From: JACZQZ01 sp046756945
GTDB taxonomy: Bacteria > Pseudomonadota > Alphaproteobacteria > Rhodospirillales > 2-02-FULL-58-16
Length of the DNA stretch: 18,372 bases
NCBI GenBank assembly: GCA_046756945.1
Contig: JBHHXI010000055.1
Span: 1-18,372, forward strand
Direction: 5' to 3'
The notes under the pieces are model-generated. The model was not told the DNA's origin. It worked only from the letters and a program-made list of their open reading frames with translations, and searched no databases. Each line of letters starts with the position of its first letter. Position 1 is the first letter of the stretch. Shown here piece after piece: positions 1-8,479 of this stretch. The position numbers and the translations under genes were made by a program.

Positions 1-1592
1 AACACCGCAACCCCAAGGGCCCCATTTTACGCCGGTTTGCCAACGGTGTCTGGTACATCATTAAGGAAACCCGCACGCCCGAAGGCGGCACCGCCCTGAC
101 CTTTATCGACGTCACCAAACAGAAACAGGTCGAGGAACAGATCAGGCGTCAGGCAAATTACGACTCCCTTACCGGGCTGCCCAACCGGATGCTCTTCCTG
201 GATCGGATGAAACAGGCGATCGTCAGCGTCCGCCGGAACAAGGGCCTTTTGGCCCTGTTGTTTATTGATCTCGATCGATTCAAGGTCGTCAACGACACCC
301 TTGGCCACGTCGTCGGAGACCGCCTGCTCCAGGAAGCGGCCAAACGATTGCAGGCCTCCGTCCGCGAGGTCGACACGGTGGCGCGCCTGGGTGGAGACGA
401 GTTCACGATCGTCCTGCAAGACATTGCCAAGGCGGAAGACGCCGCCATGGTGGCAAACAAGGTCATTGATAGCCTCGGGAAACCGTTCTTACTCGATGGG
501 CATGAGGCCTTCATCGGCGCCAGCATCGGGATCACGATCTTTCCCGCCGACGGGGACGACGCCACGACCCTGCTTCGGAACGCCGACGTGGCCATGTACC
601 GGGCAAAGGATGCGGGACGAAACGAATACCGATTCTTTACGAACGCCATGGACGCCCAGGCCTTGAACCGCATGAGCCTGGAAAACGACCTCAGGTACGC
701 GCTGGAACGCAAACAGTTATTCGTACACTACCAGCCGATCGTCGAGTTCCAGTCCGAGCGCGTGATCAATGCCGAAGCCCTGTTGCGGTGGCGCCATCCG
801 ACGCGGGGATTGGTGGCGCCCGACACGTTCATCCCCCTGGCCGAGGAAACGGGTCTCATCAAGTCCCTCGGCGAGTGGGTGTTGCGCACCGCGTGTGCGC
901 AGGCGCGGGCATGGCGAGACATGGATCTGCCGGTGTTCGGCATGTCCGTGAACCTGTCGAGCGGCCAATTGAAACGGGGGTTTACCAAGGATACCGTCGC
1001 CACGGTCCTGGAGGAAACCGGCCTTTCGCCCGACCTGCTGACGTTCGAGATCACCGAGAGCCTGATCATGGAGGACGCCGAGGAAGCGATCACGTATCTG
1101 CACGCGATCAGGGAGATGGGCGTCGGCTTATCGATCGATGATTTCGGCACCGGCTATTCGTCCCTCAGCTATCTCAAGCGCTTGCCCGTGAACTCGGTGA
1201 AGATCGATCGTTCATTCGTCCACGACGTGACCGTTGACCCCGAGGACGCCTCGCTCGCCGACGCCATTATTGCCCTGGCGCACAACCTGGGTCTCAAAGT
1301 GATCGCCGAAGGTGTGGAAACGAAAGAGCAACTTGACTTCCTGAGAACCCGCGGCTGCGATCTGTATCAGGGGTATTATTTCGCCAAGCCCATGACCGCA
1401 AAAGAATTCCAAAAAAGAATGCGCACCGGCCAGTGGTCTCCCCCGAACAAGAAAAAAACGTCGTCCGCGCGCGCGGCGAAGCGGCGGACATCGGCAACCG
1501 GAGACCACACGCCGCGCGTCCCGCGGCGCCGGGATCAGGTGACGTCCACGCCAACCTCGCCGCCGGCGCTCAAGATTGAAAAGCAAAGCTAA
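1..1592 (+). CDS. PAS(partial)-GGDEF-EAL cyclic-di-GMP turnover protein, 5' end cut off
   Basis: The frame is open from base 3, so the gene begins before the window; the ATG at 189 is internal. The translated start (FANGVWYIIKETRTPEGG) looks like the end of a PAS domain. A GGDEF domain follows, opening with YDSLTGLPNR, with an intact GGDEF motif at 390-404. An RxxD inhibitory site (REVD) sits five residues before it. The EAL domain has EAL at 774-782, DDFGTGYSSL, a KIDRSFV segment, IAEGVE and the closing YYFAKPM. Both catalytic signatures are complete, so the protein could make and break c-di-GMP; in this family one activity is often dominant, and sequence alone does not say which. About 45 Lys/Arg-rich residues trail after the EAL domain and look disordered. 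The gene is monocistronic as far as can be seen. Confidence 0.95.
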   Translation, partial: HRNPKGPILRRFANGVWYIIKETRTPEGGTALTFIDVTKQKQVEEQIRRQANYDSLTGLPNRMLFLDRMKQAIVSVRRNKGLLALLFIDLDRFKVVNDTLGHVVGDRLLQEAAKRLQASVREVDTVARLGGDEFTIVLQDIAKAEDAAMVANKVIDSLGKPFLLDGHEAFIGASIGITIFPADGDDATTLLRNADVAMYRAKDAGRNEYRFFTNAMDAQALNRMSLENDLRYALERKQLFVHYQPIVEFQSERVINAEALLRWRHPTRGLVAPDTFIPLAEETGLIKSLGEWVLRTACAQARAWRDMDLPVFGMSVNLSSGQLKRGFTKDTVATVLEETGLSPDLLTFEITESLIMEDAEEAITYLHAIREMGVGLSIDDFGTGYSSLSYLKRLPVNSVKIDRSFVHDVTVDPEDASLADAIIALAHNLGLKVIAEGVETKEQLDFLRTRGCDLYQGYYFAKPMTAKEFQKRMRTGQWSPPNKKKTSSARAAKRRTSATGDHTPRVPRRRDQVTSTPTSPPALKIEKQS

Positions 1593-1607
1593 TGACGCCT
1601 CCATCCA

Positions 1608-1623
1608 CGCCCCCAAGGGGGCG
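1608..1623 (+). terminator. GC palindrome after the GGDEF/EAL gene, possible transcript end
   Basis: CGCCCCC-AA-GGGGGCG is a perfect inverted repeat 16 bases after the stop codon. Its position suits a 3' end hairpin. The loop would be very short and no T-run follows, so it is not a textbook intrinsic terminator. Confidence 0.3.
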
Positions 1624-1845
1624 GGCGGGGCGAAGGCTAACCAAGAACCGGACATGTGACAGGTCGCCGGCCGCACAAATCCTCCGCCTGACGAAGGCCA
1701 CCCGTGTCTCCAACGGGATCGGCGGCCGGCCGGTTTCCTTCGGCAATGACCGGTGCACATGGAATGTGACCGTGATGAAGCGATCACAACGGGCGAAAAT
1801 GCGTTTGCCGCAGATTCCTCTCTGCACGGCCCGAAACGTGGAATA

Positions 1846-1879
1846 AATAGTGCTATTAATCAGGTATTAATAGAACCTG
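1846..1879. promoter_or_regulatory. AT-rich nested palindromes, probable promoter/operator of the DUF2336 gene
   Basis: Three overlapping inverted repeats are packed into 34 bases. AATAG-2-CTATT lies at 1846-1857, CTATTAA-7-TTAATAG at 1853-1873, and CAGGT-9-ACCTG at 1861-1879. The region is clearly AT-rich against GC-rich surroundings and lies about 125 bases upstream of the next gene's start. This suits a promoter with a dimeric regulator site; no specific regulator can be named. Confidence 0.4.
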
Positions 1880-2002
1880 TCGTGAAATAGGGCAGGATTT
1901 CGGTTGTTTTCGCGCGCCAGCGTCGCCTCACCGATCGGGCCACAGGGTAGGCGCCGGACAGACCTTCGGACAGCCGAGCAAGGGCGTTATTGGCGGGGCG
2001 TG

Positions 2003-3127
2003 ATGTCTACCGCGGACAGGATCGACAGCGAATATCTGTACGGGCTCGCCCGGGACAAGTCGGTAGCGGGACGCCTGGCGCTGGCCGAAACCATATCCGA
2101 CCTGTTCCTTCAAAGGGGCTGTACGCTGACGGAGCGGGAGCGAACCCTGATGTTCAGCATCCTGCGCCAGATGATCCACGACGCCGAGATGTCTGTGCGC
2201 CGGGTCGTCAGCGCCCAACTGGCGGAACGGGACGACGCGCCGCGCGATCTGGTCCAGCGGCTTGCAAATGACGAAATCGAGGTCGCCTACCCCATTCTCA
2301 CCAAAAGCACGGTTCTGCACGACACCGACTTGATTGAGGTGGTTCAGCAGCGCACGCTGGAGCATCAGATGGCCATCGCCATCCGGCAAACCGTCAGCGA
2401 AGCGGTCTCCGGCGCGCTGGTGCAGACAGGCCACAAGGACGTCATCACCACCCTGCTGGAGAACTCCAACGCCAAGATTTCCGACGCGACCATGGAATAT
2501 CTCGTAGACGAAGCGAAACGGGTCGACACATTCCAGGAGCCGATGCTGCGTCGCCATGACCTGGATCCCAGGCTGGCCAAGCGCATGTTCATGTGGGTAT
2601 CGGCGGCGCTGCGGCAGTACATCCTGGAAAACAGCGGCCTGAATCAGACCGAAATCGACGATCTTTTGGAAAATGTGGCCCTGGAAGAGGTAGAGACGGT
2701 GACCTCTCCGGATAAGCCGAAACGCAAGTCAGAGGCCTTGGCGGCGGAACTCGACACGAGCGGAAAGGTTACTCCGGATCTGCTGGTCCAATCCCTTAGC
2801 GAAGGTGAAATCGGCCTGTTCATGGCCATGTTCCGGAGATTCACCGGCCTGCGTGAGCTCCTCGTTATGCGTCTCGTGTTCGAGGCCGGTGGTGAAGGTT
2901 TGGCCATCGCGTGTAAGGCAGTCGGCATAGACAAAGAGAATTTCTCCTCCATCTTTGCCCTCAGCCGCAAGGCAAGACCCGGCAGCGACACGACCCTCAA
3001 AAGGGATTCCCGCAAGGTCCTGGCTTTTTACGATCGCATATCGGAAGACGCCGCCAAGCAGGTGGTGCGGCGTTGGCGGCGCGATGTGGATTACCTTGCC
3101 GCCATTCGCGAACTGGAAGTCGGGTAA
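2003..3127 (+). CDS. DUF2336 domain protein
   Basis: A 374-residue, largely helical protein with no signal peptide or membrane segment. It resembles the alphaproteobacterial DUF2336 family, including the repeat-like helical text DAEMSVRRVVSAQLAERDDA and LANDEIEVAYPIL. The function of that family is not established to my knowledge. I chose ATG 2003 because the family-like sequence begins there (MSTADRIDSEYLYGLAR) and a GGCGGGG stretch precedes it; the frame stays open upstream to an ATG at 1904, but those 33 residues look like chance translation. GTG 2000 is another possible start. It stands alone between the EAL gene and a convergent tRNA, probably under the AT-rich control region upstream. 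Confidence 0.85.
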   Translation: MSTADRIDSEYLYGLARDKSVAGRLALAETISDLFLQRGCTLTERERTLMFSILRQMIHDAEMSVRRVVSAQLAERDDAPRDLVQRLANDEIEVAYPILTKSTVLHDTDLIEVVQQRTLEHQMAIAIRQTVSEAVSGALVQTGHKDVITTLLENSNAKISDATMEYLVDEAKRVDTFQEPMLRRHDLDPRLAKRMFMWVSAALRQYILENSGLNQTEIDDLLENVALEEVETVTSPDKPKRKSEALAAELDTSGKVTPDLLVQSLSEGEIGLFMAMFRRFTGLRELLVMRLVFEAGGEGLAIACKAVGIDKENFSSIFALSRKARPGSDTTLKRDSRKVLAFYDRISEDAAKQVVRRWRRDVDYLAAIRELEVG

Positions 3128-3332
3128 ATATTCCACCGGGGGCTGACGGGAGCGGGCCGTGGGATACCGCGGCTTTACCGCTCCACCGCCGGGAGTGCGC
3201 GATCAAAGAGTGACACCTCCGAGGGCGTGGCCGGGTCACCGGAAAAGCCCGCGTCAGGTGCAAGGCCCCTGCCGATGACGGCCTTGAGCGCCGACATTCC
3301 GGTCAACCAGTCCATTGACAAACGTGTTGAAA
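3128..3332. other. Intergenic region between the DUF2336 gene and tRNA-Phe
   Basis: I see no supported gene here. A minus-strand open frame at 3175-3393 runs through the tRNA and gives the usual antisense-of-tRNA peptide, so it is not called. The region separates converging transcripts and may hold 3' ends of both, but I found no clear hairpin with a T-run. Confidence 0.5.
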
Positions 3333-3408
<76 letters not shown>

Positions 3409-3502
3409 ATCCCCGGGGCGGGAGAAAAGCGGGCGGCCGAAAGACGCCCCGCCTGCTCATGGAACGGCGCTTATAAAAGAAATCACCGGCACTGTCCAGC
3501 AT

Positions 3503-3514
3503 CCCCCCGGGGGG
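3503..3514 (-). terminator. CCCCCCGGGGGG palindrome just after yacG
   Basis: A perfect 12-base GC palindrome lies five bases past the yacG stop. It could mark the 3' end of the housekeeping operon, but no T-run follows and the loop is unfavourable. Processing or Rho may be used instead. Confidence 0.25.
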
Positions 3515-3519
3515 CGGAA

Positions 3520-3738
3520 TCACGCTTCCTCCCCGCCCTCGGGCGGCTCCGCTTCAGGGTCGAATTCCTCGTCCGACGGGACGCGGTAGTCTTCCTTGAT
3601 CCAGTGGCCGAGGTCCAAATCGGCGCATCGGCGCGAGCAAAAGGGGCGGAATCGCGCCACCGCCAGCCGGCCGCACATGGGGCATGGGCGCCTTTTCAGG
3701 GGAACCACCTTGGGGTCCTTAGGGCCGGATTCAGCCAT
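3520..3738 (-). CDS. yacG: DNA gyrase inhibitor YacG (zinc-binding)
   Basis: A 72-residue protein with the four-cysteine zinc site of YacG: CPMCG (C19, C22) and FCSRRC (C34, C38), followed by ADLDLGHWIKEDYRVP, the family's typical continuation, and an acidic tail. In E. coli, YacG binds gyrase and inhibits it. The start is ATG 3738, because the longer open frame (to 3804) only adds sequence overlapping the RNase gene. The ATG overlaps the end of rng by 8 bases, so translation is probably coupled. The order maf-rng-yacG is common in alphaproteobacteria. Confidence 0.93.
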   Translation of the reverse strand: MAESGPKDPKVVPLKRRPCPMCGRLAVARFRPFCSRRCADLDLGHWIKEDYRVPSDEEFDPEAEPPEGGEEA

Positions 3739-5212
3739 CTCCTTCCCGCCCTTCGTCCTGCGTGCACTCCACCTCGAATCGGCCGGGGGGGAAAGCCCTG
3801 TCACGGTTTAGCACAAGTGGCCGGCCAAGGCGTGCCTCGGTGTCCGCCAAGGCGGTCGCGGCGGCACCATCCAAGGCCCCAATCACGGTCGGATGCGCCC
3901 TCAATCGGAGCACCGCGCCGGGGTTGGCGCCGGCCTCGCGCAGCGCCGCACGCAGGGCCTCCAAGGCAACGGTGAGGGGCGAATTGACCCGGCCGGTTCC
4001 GGCGCAGGGCGGACAGGGCTTTGTCAAGGTCTGCGAAAGTGAGCCCCGCCGCCGCCGGCGCGTCATTTCCACCAGCCCGAGCCGGGTGAAGCCGAACACG
4101 TGGGTGGAGCAGGGATCTTCGGCCACCGCCGCGCGCAAGGCCGCCAGCACCTCGGTCCCGTGCTGGTGCCGCCGCATGGGAACGAAGTCCACCACCAGAA
4201 GCCCGCTCAGGTTGCGCAGGCGGATCTGGTGGCCGATCTCGGCCGCGGCTTCCAGGTTGGTGCGCAACGCCGTCGCCTGCTGGCCTCCCATTTGCGCGCC
4301 GCCGCCGGTGTTGACGTCGATGGCGGCGAGCGCCGCGGTTTCGTCGATGAAGATTCTGCCGCCGGACGGGAGGTCCACCAGCGGCGAAAGGGCGTCCTCG
4401 ATCTGCTCCTCGATCCCGCGCACCTCGAACAGGGGCTGAGACGCGTCGTGGAGAACCAGCCGGTCGCCAAGGGCCGGCGCAAACCGCTGGCAGATTTTCC
4501 GGACCCGGGCCAGGGTTTTCGAATCATCGACGACGATGCGCGTAAGCTCCCCTCCGCTCTCGTCGCGCAGGATCCGGCACACCGGGTCCAGCTCACCATG
4601 GAGAAGGGCGGGCGGCTTGGTCGTTGACCGACTGTCGGCGATTGCCAACCAGGCGGCCCGCAAGTTCGCCACGTCTCGGGCCAACTCCTCTTGGCCGGCC
4701 CCCGAGGCCGCCGTGCGCACGATGAATCCTTCGCCGTCCTCGGCCAGCTCGTCGAGCAGAGTGGCGAGCCGGGTCCGCTCGTCGTCCCCGGTGATGCGCC
4801 GGGATACTCTCACATTTGCGCCATCGGCAGCGTAGACGAGGTAGCGGCCGGGGAGCGCGATGCGCGTGGTCAGCTTGGCTCCCTTGTCGTCAAATGCGTC
4901 ACTCAGCACCTGGACGAGGACCGCGTCGCCTTCGCCCACATAATCGGCGATACGGGCGTCGGTGCCCCCTGTCGCCGCGTCGGCAGTGCGCGCGTCGGCA
5001 AGCGCGAGAAACCCCGCACGGGTGAGTCCGATATCGACAAAGGCAGCGTCAATGCCGGGCAGCACGCGTTCGACGCGCCCCAGATACACATTGCCGACCA
5101 CGCTTTCCTGGTCCGGGCGCTCAACCAGCAACTCGCGCAGACACCCGGACTCGACCAGCGCAATCCGGGTCTCCCCCAAGGCAACGTTGATCAGTATTTC
5201 GTCGATAGCCAC
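3731..5212 (-). CDS. rng: Ribonuclease E/G family endoribonuclease
   Basis: A 493-residue protein of RNase G size, lacking the long C-terminal scaffold of RNase E. An S1 RNA-binding region lies at about 36-125 (VGNVYLGRVERVLPGIDAAFVDIG). The catalytic metal-binding aspartates are D299 in AIDVNTGG and D342 in LLVVDFVPM. The zinc-link CPPC lies at 400-403 (KPCPPCAGTGR). It cleaves single-stranded RNA in rRNA maturation and mRNA decay. The start is GTG 5212, six bases after the maf stop; no strong Shine-Dalgarno is visible, suggesting re-initiation after maf. The 3' end overlaps yacG. Confidence 0.95.
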   Translation of the reverse strand: MAIDEILINVALGETRIALVESGCLRELLVERPDQESVVGNVYLGRVERVLPGIDAAFVDIGLTRAGFLALADARTADAATGGTDARIADYVGEGDAVLVQVLSDAFDDKGAKLTTRIALPGRYLVYAADGANVRVSRRITGDDERTRLATLLDELAEDGEGFIVRTAASGAGQEELARDVANLRAAWLAIADSRSTTKPPALLHGELDPVCRILRDESGGELTRIVVDDSKTLARVRKICQRFAPALGDRLVLHDASQPLFEVRGIEEQIEDALSPLVDLPSGGRIFIDETAALAAIDVNTGGGAQMGGQQATALRTNLEAAAEIGHQIRLRNLSGLLVVDFVPMRRHQHGTEVLAALRAAVAEDPCSTHVFGFTRLGLVEMTRRRRRGSLSQTLTKPCPPCAGTGRVNSPLTVALEALRAALREAGANPGAVLRLRAHPTVIGALDGAAATALADTEARLGRPLVLNRDRAFPPGRFEVECTQDEGREGDG

Positions 5213-5218
5213 GATCGA

Positions 5219-5830
<612 letters not shown>

Positions 5831-5868
5831 CCCGGTATCCCCATGGTCAGCAGCGTAGCTTGGCGCGG

Positions 5869-6087
5869 TTACTTGAAACGGAAAGTAATGCGACCCTTTG
5901 TCAGGTCGTAAGGCGTCATTTCCACGTTGACGCGGTCACCGGCCAAGACCCGGATACGATGCTTGCGCATCTTCCCCGCGGTATGGGCGAGGATTTCGTG
6001 GTCGTTGTCCAGCTTCACCCGGAACATGGCATTGGGCAGAAGCTCGGTCACGGTGCCGGTAAACTCTAGGACCTCTTCCTTCGCCAT
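5869..6087 (-). CDS. infA: Translation initiation factor IF-1
   Basis: 72 residues, the standard IF-1 length. It is a single S1-like OB fold beginning MAKEEVLEFTGTVTELLPN and ending DLTKGRITFRFK, with the conserved MRKHRIRVLAGDRV. It binds the ribosomal A site during initiation. It is preceded by 153 bases without a gene and a candidate promoter, so it probably starts its own transcript as well as receiving read-through from the phosphatase gene. Confidence 0.98.
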   Translation of the reverse strand: MAKEEVLEFTGTVTELLPNAMFRVKLDNDHEILAHTAGKMRKHRIRVLAGDRVNVEMTPYDLTKGRITFRFK

Positions 6088-6120
6088 TACTCTCTCGATT
6101 GCGGTTGCGATGGCGGCCCC

Positions 6121-6174
6121 ATAAGTGCCCCCAAATACCGTCCGGTCAAGTGTTTTCCATCCCTTGGACGGTAT
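6121..6174 (-). promoter_or_regulatory. Candidate infA promoter with flanking 9-bp inverted repeat
   Basis: On the minus strand TTGACC (6149-6144) is followed 17 bases later by ACTTAT (6126-6121), a plausible but weak -10, about 35 bases from the infA start. A perfect inverted repeat ATACCGTCC (6135-6143) / GGACGGTAT (6166-6174) brackets the -35 element in its 22-base spacer. This could be an operator or an RNA hairpin ending the upstream transcript, though there is no T-run. Confidence 0.35.
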
Positions 6175-6240
6175 CAGTCCAGGGGCTGAACGTTTTCTGC
6201 CGGGGTGGGGAAGGGTTGTGTCTCAGGAGCAGTTTCCGTC

Positions 6241-6684
6241 TCACACGTCTGCCACGGGCCGCACCGGAAAGCGTTTCTTGATGTGGCGCATGAGTTCGTC
6301 GCGCACTTGGCGGTAGGCCTCCAGCCGCACCTCGCGGCTACCTTCGATGACCGACGGATCGAAGGTGTTCCAGAACTCCACATCGCAGGCCACGACACGG
6401 GTCATCTCCACCGCCTTGTGCTGGGCCTCGGGCGACAGCGAGGTCACCAAATCAAACGAGGTATCTTCCAGGTCCTCGAAGGTTTTGGGATGATGGTGGC
6501 TGATGTCGATTCCGATTTCATCCATCACGGCGACGGCGAAACCGTCTAGCTCGCCCTTGCGCACGCCAACCGAATCCACATAGATGTGGCGACCGTGCAG
6601 GTATTTGAGAATCGCCTCGGCCATGGGCGAGCGCACAGTGTTCCCGGTGCAGGCGAAGAGCACGGCGGAGGGGAGGTCGCCCAT
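6241..6684 (-). CDS. Low-molecular-weight protein-tyrosine phosphatase family protein
   Basis: A 147-residue protein with the P-loop C-x5-R-S near its N-terminus (C12 T G N T V R18 S, then PMAEA) and a later NTFDPS that supplies the general-acid Asp-Pro. These fit the LMW-PTP/arsenate reductase ArsC fold; which substrate it uses cannot be told from sequence. The start is ATG 6684, two bases after the UPF0262 stop, because a longer frame to 6777 would overlap that gene. This gene regularly accompanies UPF0262 and infA in alphaproteobacteria. Confidence 0.9.
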   Translation of the reverse strand: MGDLPSAVLFACTGNTVRSPMAEAILKYLHGRHIYVDSVGVRKGELDGFAVAVMDEIGIDISHHHPKTFEDLEDTSFDLVTSLSPEAQHKAVEMTRVVACDVEFWNTFDPSVIEGSREVRLEAYRQVRDELMRHIKKRFPVRPVADV

Positions 6685-6686
6685 GG

Positions 6687-7160
6687 CTAGGCCCGGATAT
6701 GCAGCACGCAGATCAGTGTGAACAGGCGCCGCGCGGTTTCCATGTCGATGTCGGCTTTTCCGGCCAACCGCTCGCACAGGATGGTCGAACCATCGTTGTG
6801 GAGGGCGCGGCGCCCCATGTCGATGGTTTCGATCCGTGAGGGAGGGGCGGTCTTGATGGCCTCGAAGTAGCTTTCACAGACCATGAAGTAGTGCTTGATG
6901 ATCGAACGGAAGGGGCTGAGGGGCAGGGTGAACTTGGTTAGTGGCCCGTTGGTCGGTGTACGCACGTCGAATACCAAGCGGTTCTCTTCGATGCTGAGGT
7001 GCAGGTTATACGGGCCCTCGAAATCGCCGACGGGAGCGAAGTGGTTCTCCTCCAACAGGTCGTAGATTGCCACCCGGCGTTCGTGCTCAACCTGCGGGCT
7101 GCGCCTGAGTACGGTGCGCTCGTCAAGAAAAATGTCGACGATTCGTTGGTTTCCGGACAC
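6687..7160 (-). CDS. UPF0262 family protein
   Basis: A 157-residue protein matching the UPF0262 pattern: RIVDIFLDERTVLRRSP, VEHERRVAIYDLLEENHF, GPYNLHLSIEENRLVFDV and SPFRSIIKHYFMVCESYFEAI. It has no signal peptide or membrane segment. The family is conserved in alphaproteobacteria and I know of no assigned function. The start is GTG 7160, with a GAGG stretch a few bases upstream and 14 bases after the hisD stop. Confidence 0.9.
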   Translation of the reverse strand: MSGNQRIVDIFLDERTVLRRSPQVEHERRVAIYDLLEENHFAPVGDFEGPYNLHLSIEENRLVFDVRTPTNGPLTKFTLPLSPFRSIIKHYFMVCESYFEAIKTAPPSRIETIDMGRRALHNDGSTILCERLAGKADIDMETARRLFTLICVLHIRA

Positions 7161-7174
7161 CGCGCCTCAGCGCC

Positions 7175-8479
7175 TTACGTGTCCTGAGGCCGGTTCAACC
7201 GTAGGGCCAGGGAAAGCGCATGGGCATCCAGCCCCTCGGCCTTGGCCAGGGCCACGGCGGCGGGCCCAACGGCGGCAAGACTTTCCCTGTTGCAACCGAT
7301 CAGGGAACTGCGTTTCAGAAAGTCGAGCACGCCCAGGCCCGAGGAGAACCGGGCGCTGCCTGCCGTCGGCAGAACATGGTTGGGGCCGGCCACGTAGTCG
7401 CCGACGGCTTCCGGCGCGAACCGGCCGAGGAATATGGCGCCGGCATTGCATACGGTGGCCGCCAGGGTGTCCGGCTCTTCCACCGCAAGCTCCAGGTGCT
7501 CGGGTGCGATGCGATCGATCAGTGGACCGGCATCGGCCAGGGATTCCATGACGATGACGGCGCCGAAGCTTTCCCAGCTTTGTGCCGCGATCCCGGCCCT
7601 GGGCAGGGTGCTCAGGTGGGCCTGCATCGCTTCCGTCACGGCTTCGGCGAAGTCCTTATCATCGGCAACCAGGATTGCCTGAGCGGCTACGTCATGTTCG
7701 GCCTGTGCCAGCAGGTCGGCGGCAATCCAGGCGGGGTCGTTAAAGCGGTCAGCGACGACCACGATCTCCGATGGACCGGCGATCATGTCGATGCCGACGT
7801 TTCCGAACACCTGCCGCTTGGCCGCTGCGACGTAAACATTCCCGGGACCGATGATCTTGTCCACCCGGGCGATGGTCGGGGTGCCGAAGGCGAGCGCGCC
7901 CACGGCCTGGGCGCCGCCGATCCGGTAGATCTCGTCCACGCCGGCAATGTCTGCCGCCGCCAGCACCAGCGGATTAACTTGGCCACCCGGCGACGCCACC
8001 ACCATGACCACGCGCTGCACCCCCGCTATCTTGGCCGGCACGGCATTCATCAGCACCGATGAGGGATAGGCCGCCGTGCCGCCGGGAACGTACAGGCCGA
8101 CCGCGGCAAGCGGCTTCCAGCGGAGACCGAGGCTAAGCCCGGCCGCGTCGGTGTAATCCAGGTCCTCGGGCATCTGCCGGCGGTGAAAGTCGGTGATCCG
8201 GGTCCATGCCAGCTCCAGCGCCTCAACGGTCTCACGTAGACATTTACCTGCCGCCTGCTTTACTACATCCGCCGGCACGCGCATGGTCGCCGGCGTAACG
8301 TCGAACCCGTCCAGGCGCTTGGTGTGGGCGATAACCGCCACATCGCCGTTCGCCTTGACGTCGGCCAGGATGGCGGCAACGGTGTCGTCCACGCCGTCCG
8401 CCGTCTCGTGCCTGGCCGCGAGCAGGGCGGTGAAGGCCGCCTCGAAGCCGGTATCCCGGGTATCAAGCCACGCCGGCAT
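7175..8479 (-). CDS. hisD: Histidinol dehydrogenase
   Basis: 434 residues, full length. It performs the last two oxidations of histidine biosynthesis, histidinol to histidine, using NAD and a zinc ion. Catalytic and metal residues are visible at positions equivalent to the E. coli enzyme: Q259 and H262 in QAEHD, E327-H328 in APEHLE, D361 in VGDYVAGPNH and H420 in GLDAHALS. The Rossmann segment GLYVPGGTAAYPSSVLM and the signature GIDMIAGPSEIVVVAD are intact. Its ATG lies 17 bases inside the end of hisG, indicating translational coupling. Confidence 0.97.
   Translation of the reverse strand: MPAWLDTRDTGFEAAFTALLAARHETADGVDDTVAAILADVKANGDVAVIAHTKRLDGFDVTPATMRVPADVVKQAAGKCLRETVEALELAWTRITDFHRRQMPEDLDYTDAAGLSLGLRWKPLAAVGLYVPGGTAAYPSSVLMNAVPAKIAGVQRVVMVVASPGGQVNPLVLAAADIAGVDEIYRIGGAQAVGALAFGTPTIARVDKIIGPGNVYVAAAKRQVFGNVGIDMIAGPSEIVVVADRFNDPAWIAADLLAQAEHDVAAQAILVADDKDFAEAVTEAMQAHLSTLPRAGIAAQSWESFGAVIVMESLADAGPLIDRIAPEHLELAVEEPDTLAATVCNAGAIFLGRFAPEAVGDYVAGPNHVLPTAGSARFSSGLGVLDFLKRSSLIGCNRESLAAVGPAAVALAKAEGLDAHALSLALRLNRPQDT

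Larger units (their letters stand above)
1593..2002. other. Intergenic region, about 410 bases
   Basis: This stretch separates the EAL gene from the DUF2336 gene. It holds a GC-rich perfect palindrome just after the EAL stop (1608-1623) and an AT-rich palindrome cluster at 1846-1879. Open frames of about 84 codons exist on both strands, including one whose ATG at 1592 overlaps the upstream stop (TAATG), but neither has a ribosome binding site or a recognisable protein, so I do not call them. Confidence 0.6.

Noticed and set aside
1592..1846. 84-codon frame whose ATG overlaps the EAL gene stop (TAATG)
   Set aside because: Coupling is suggestive, but the product is a low-complexity basic sequence, runs through a palindrome, and matches no family; a competing frame of equal length exists on the other strand.
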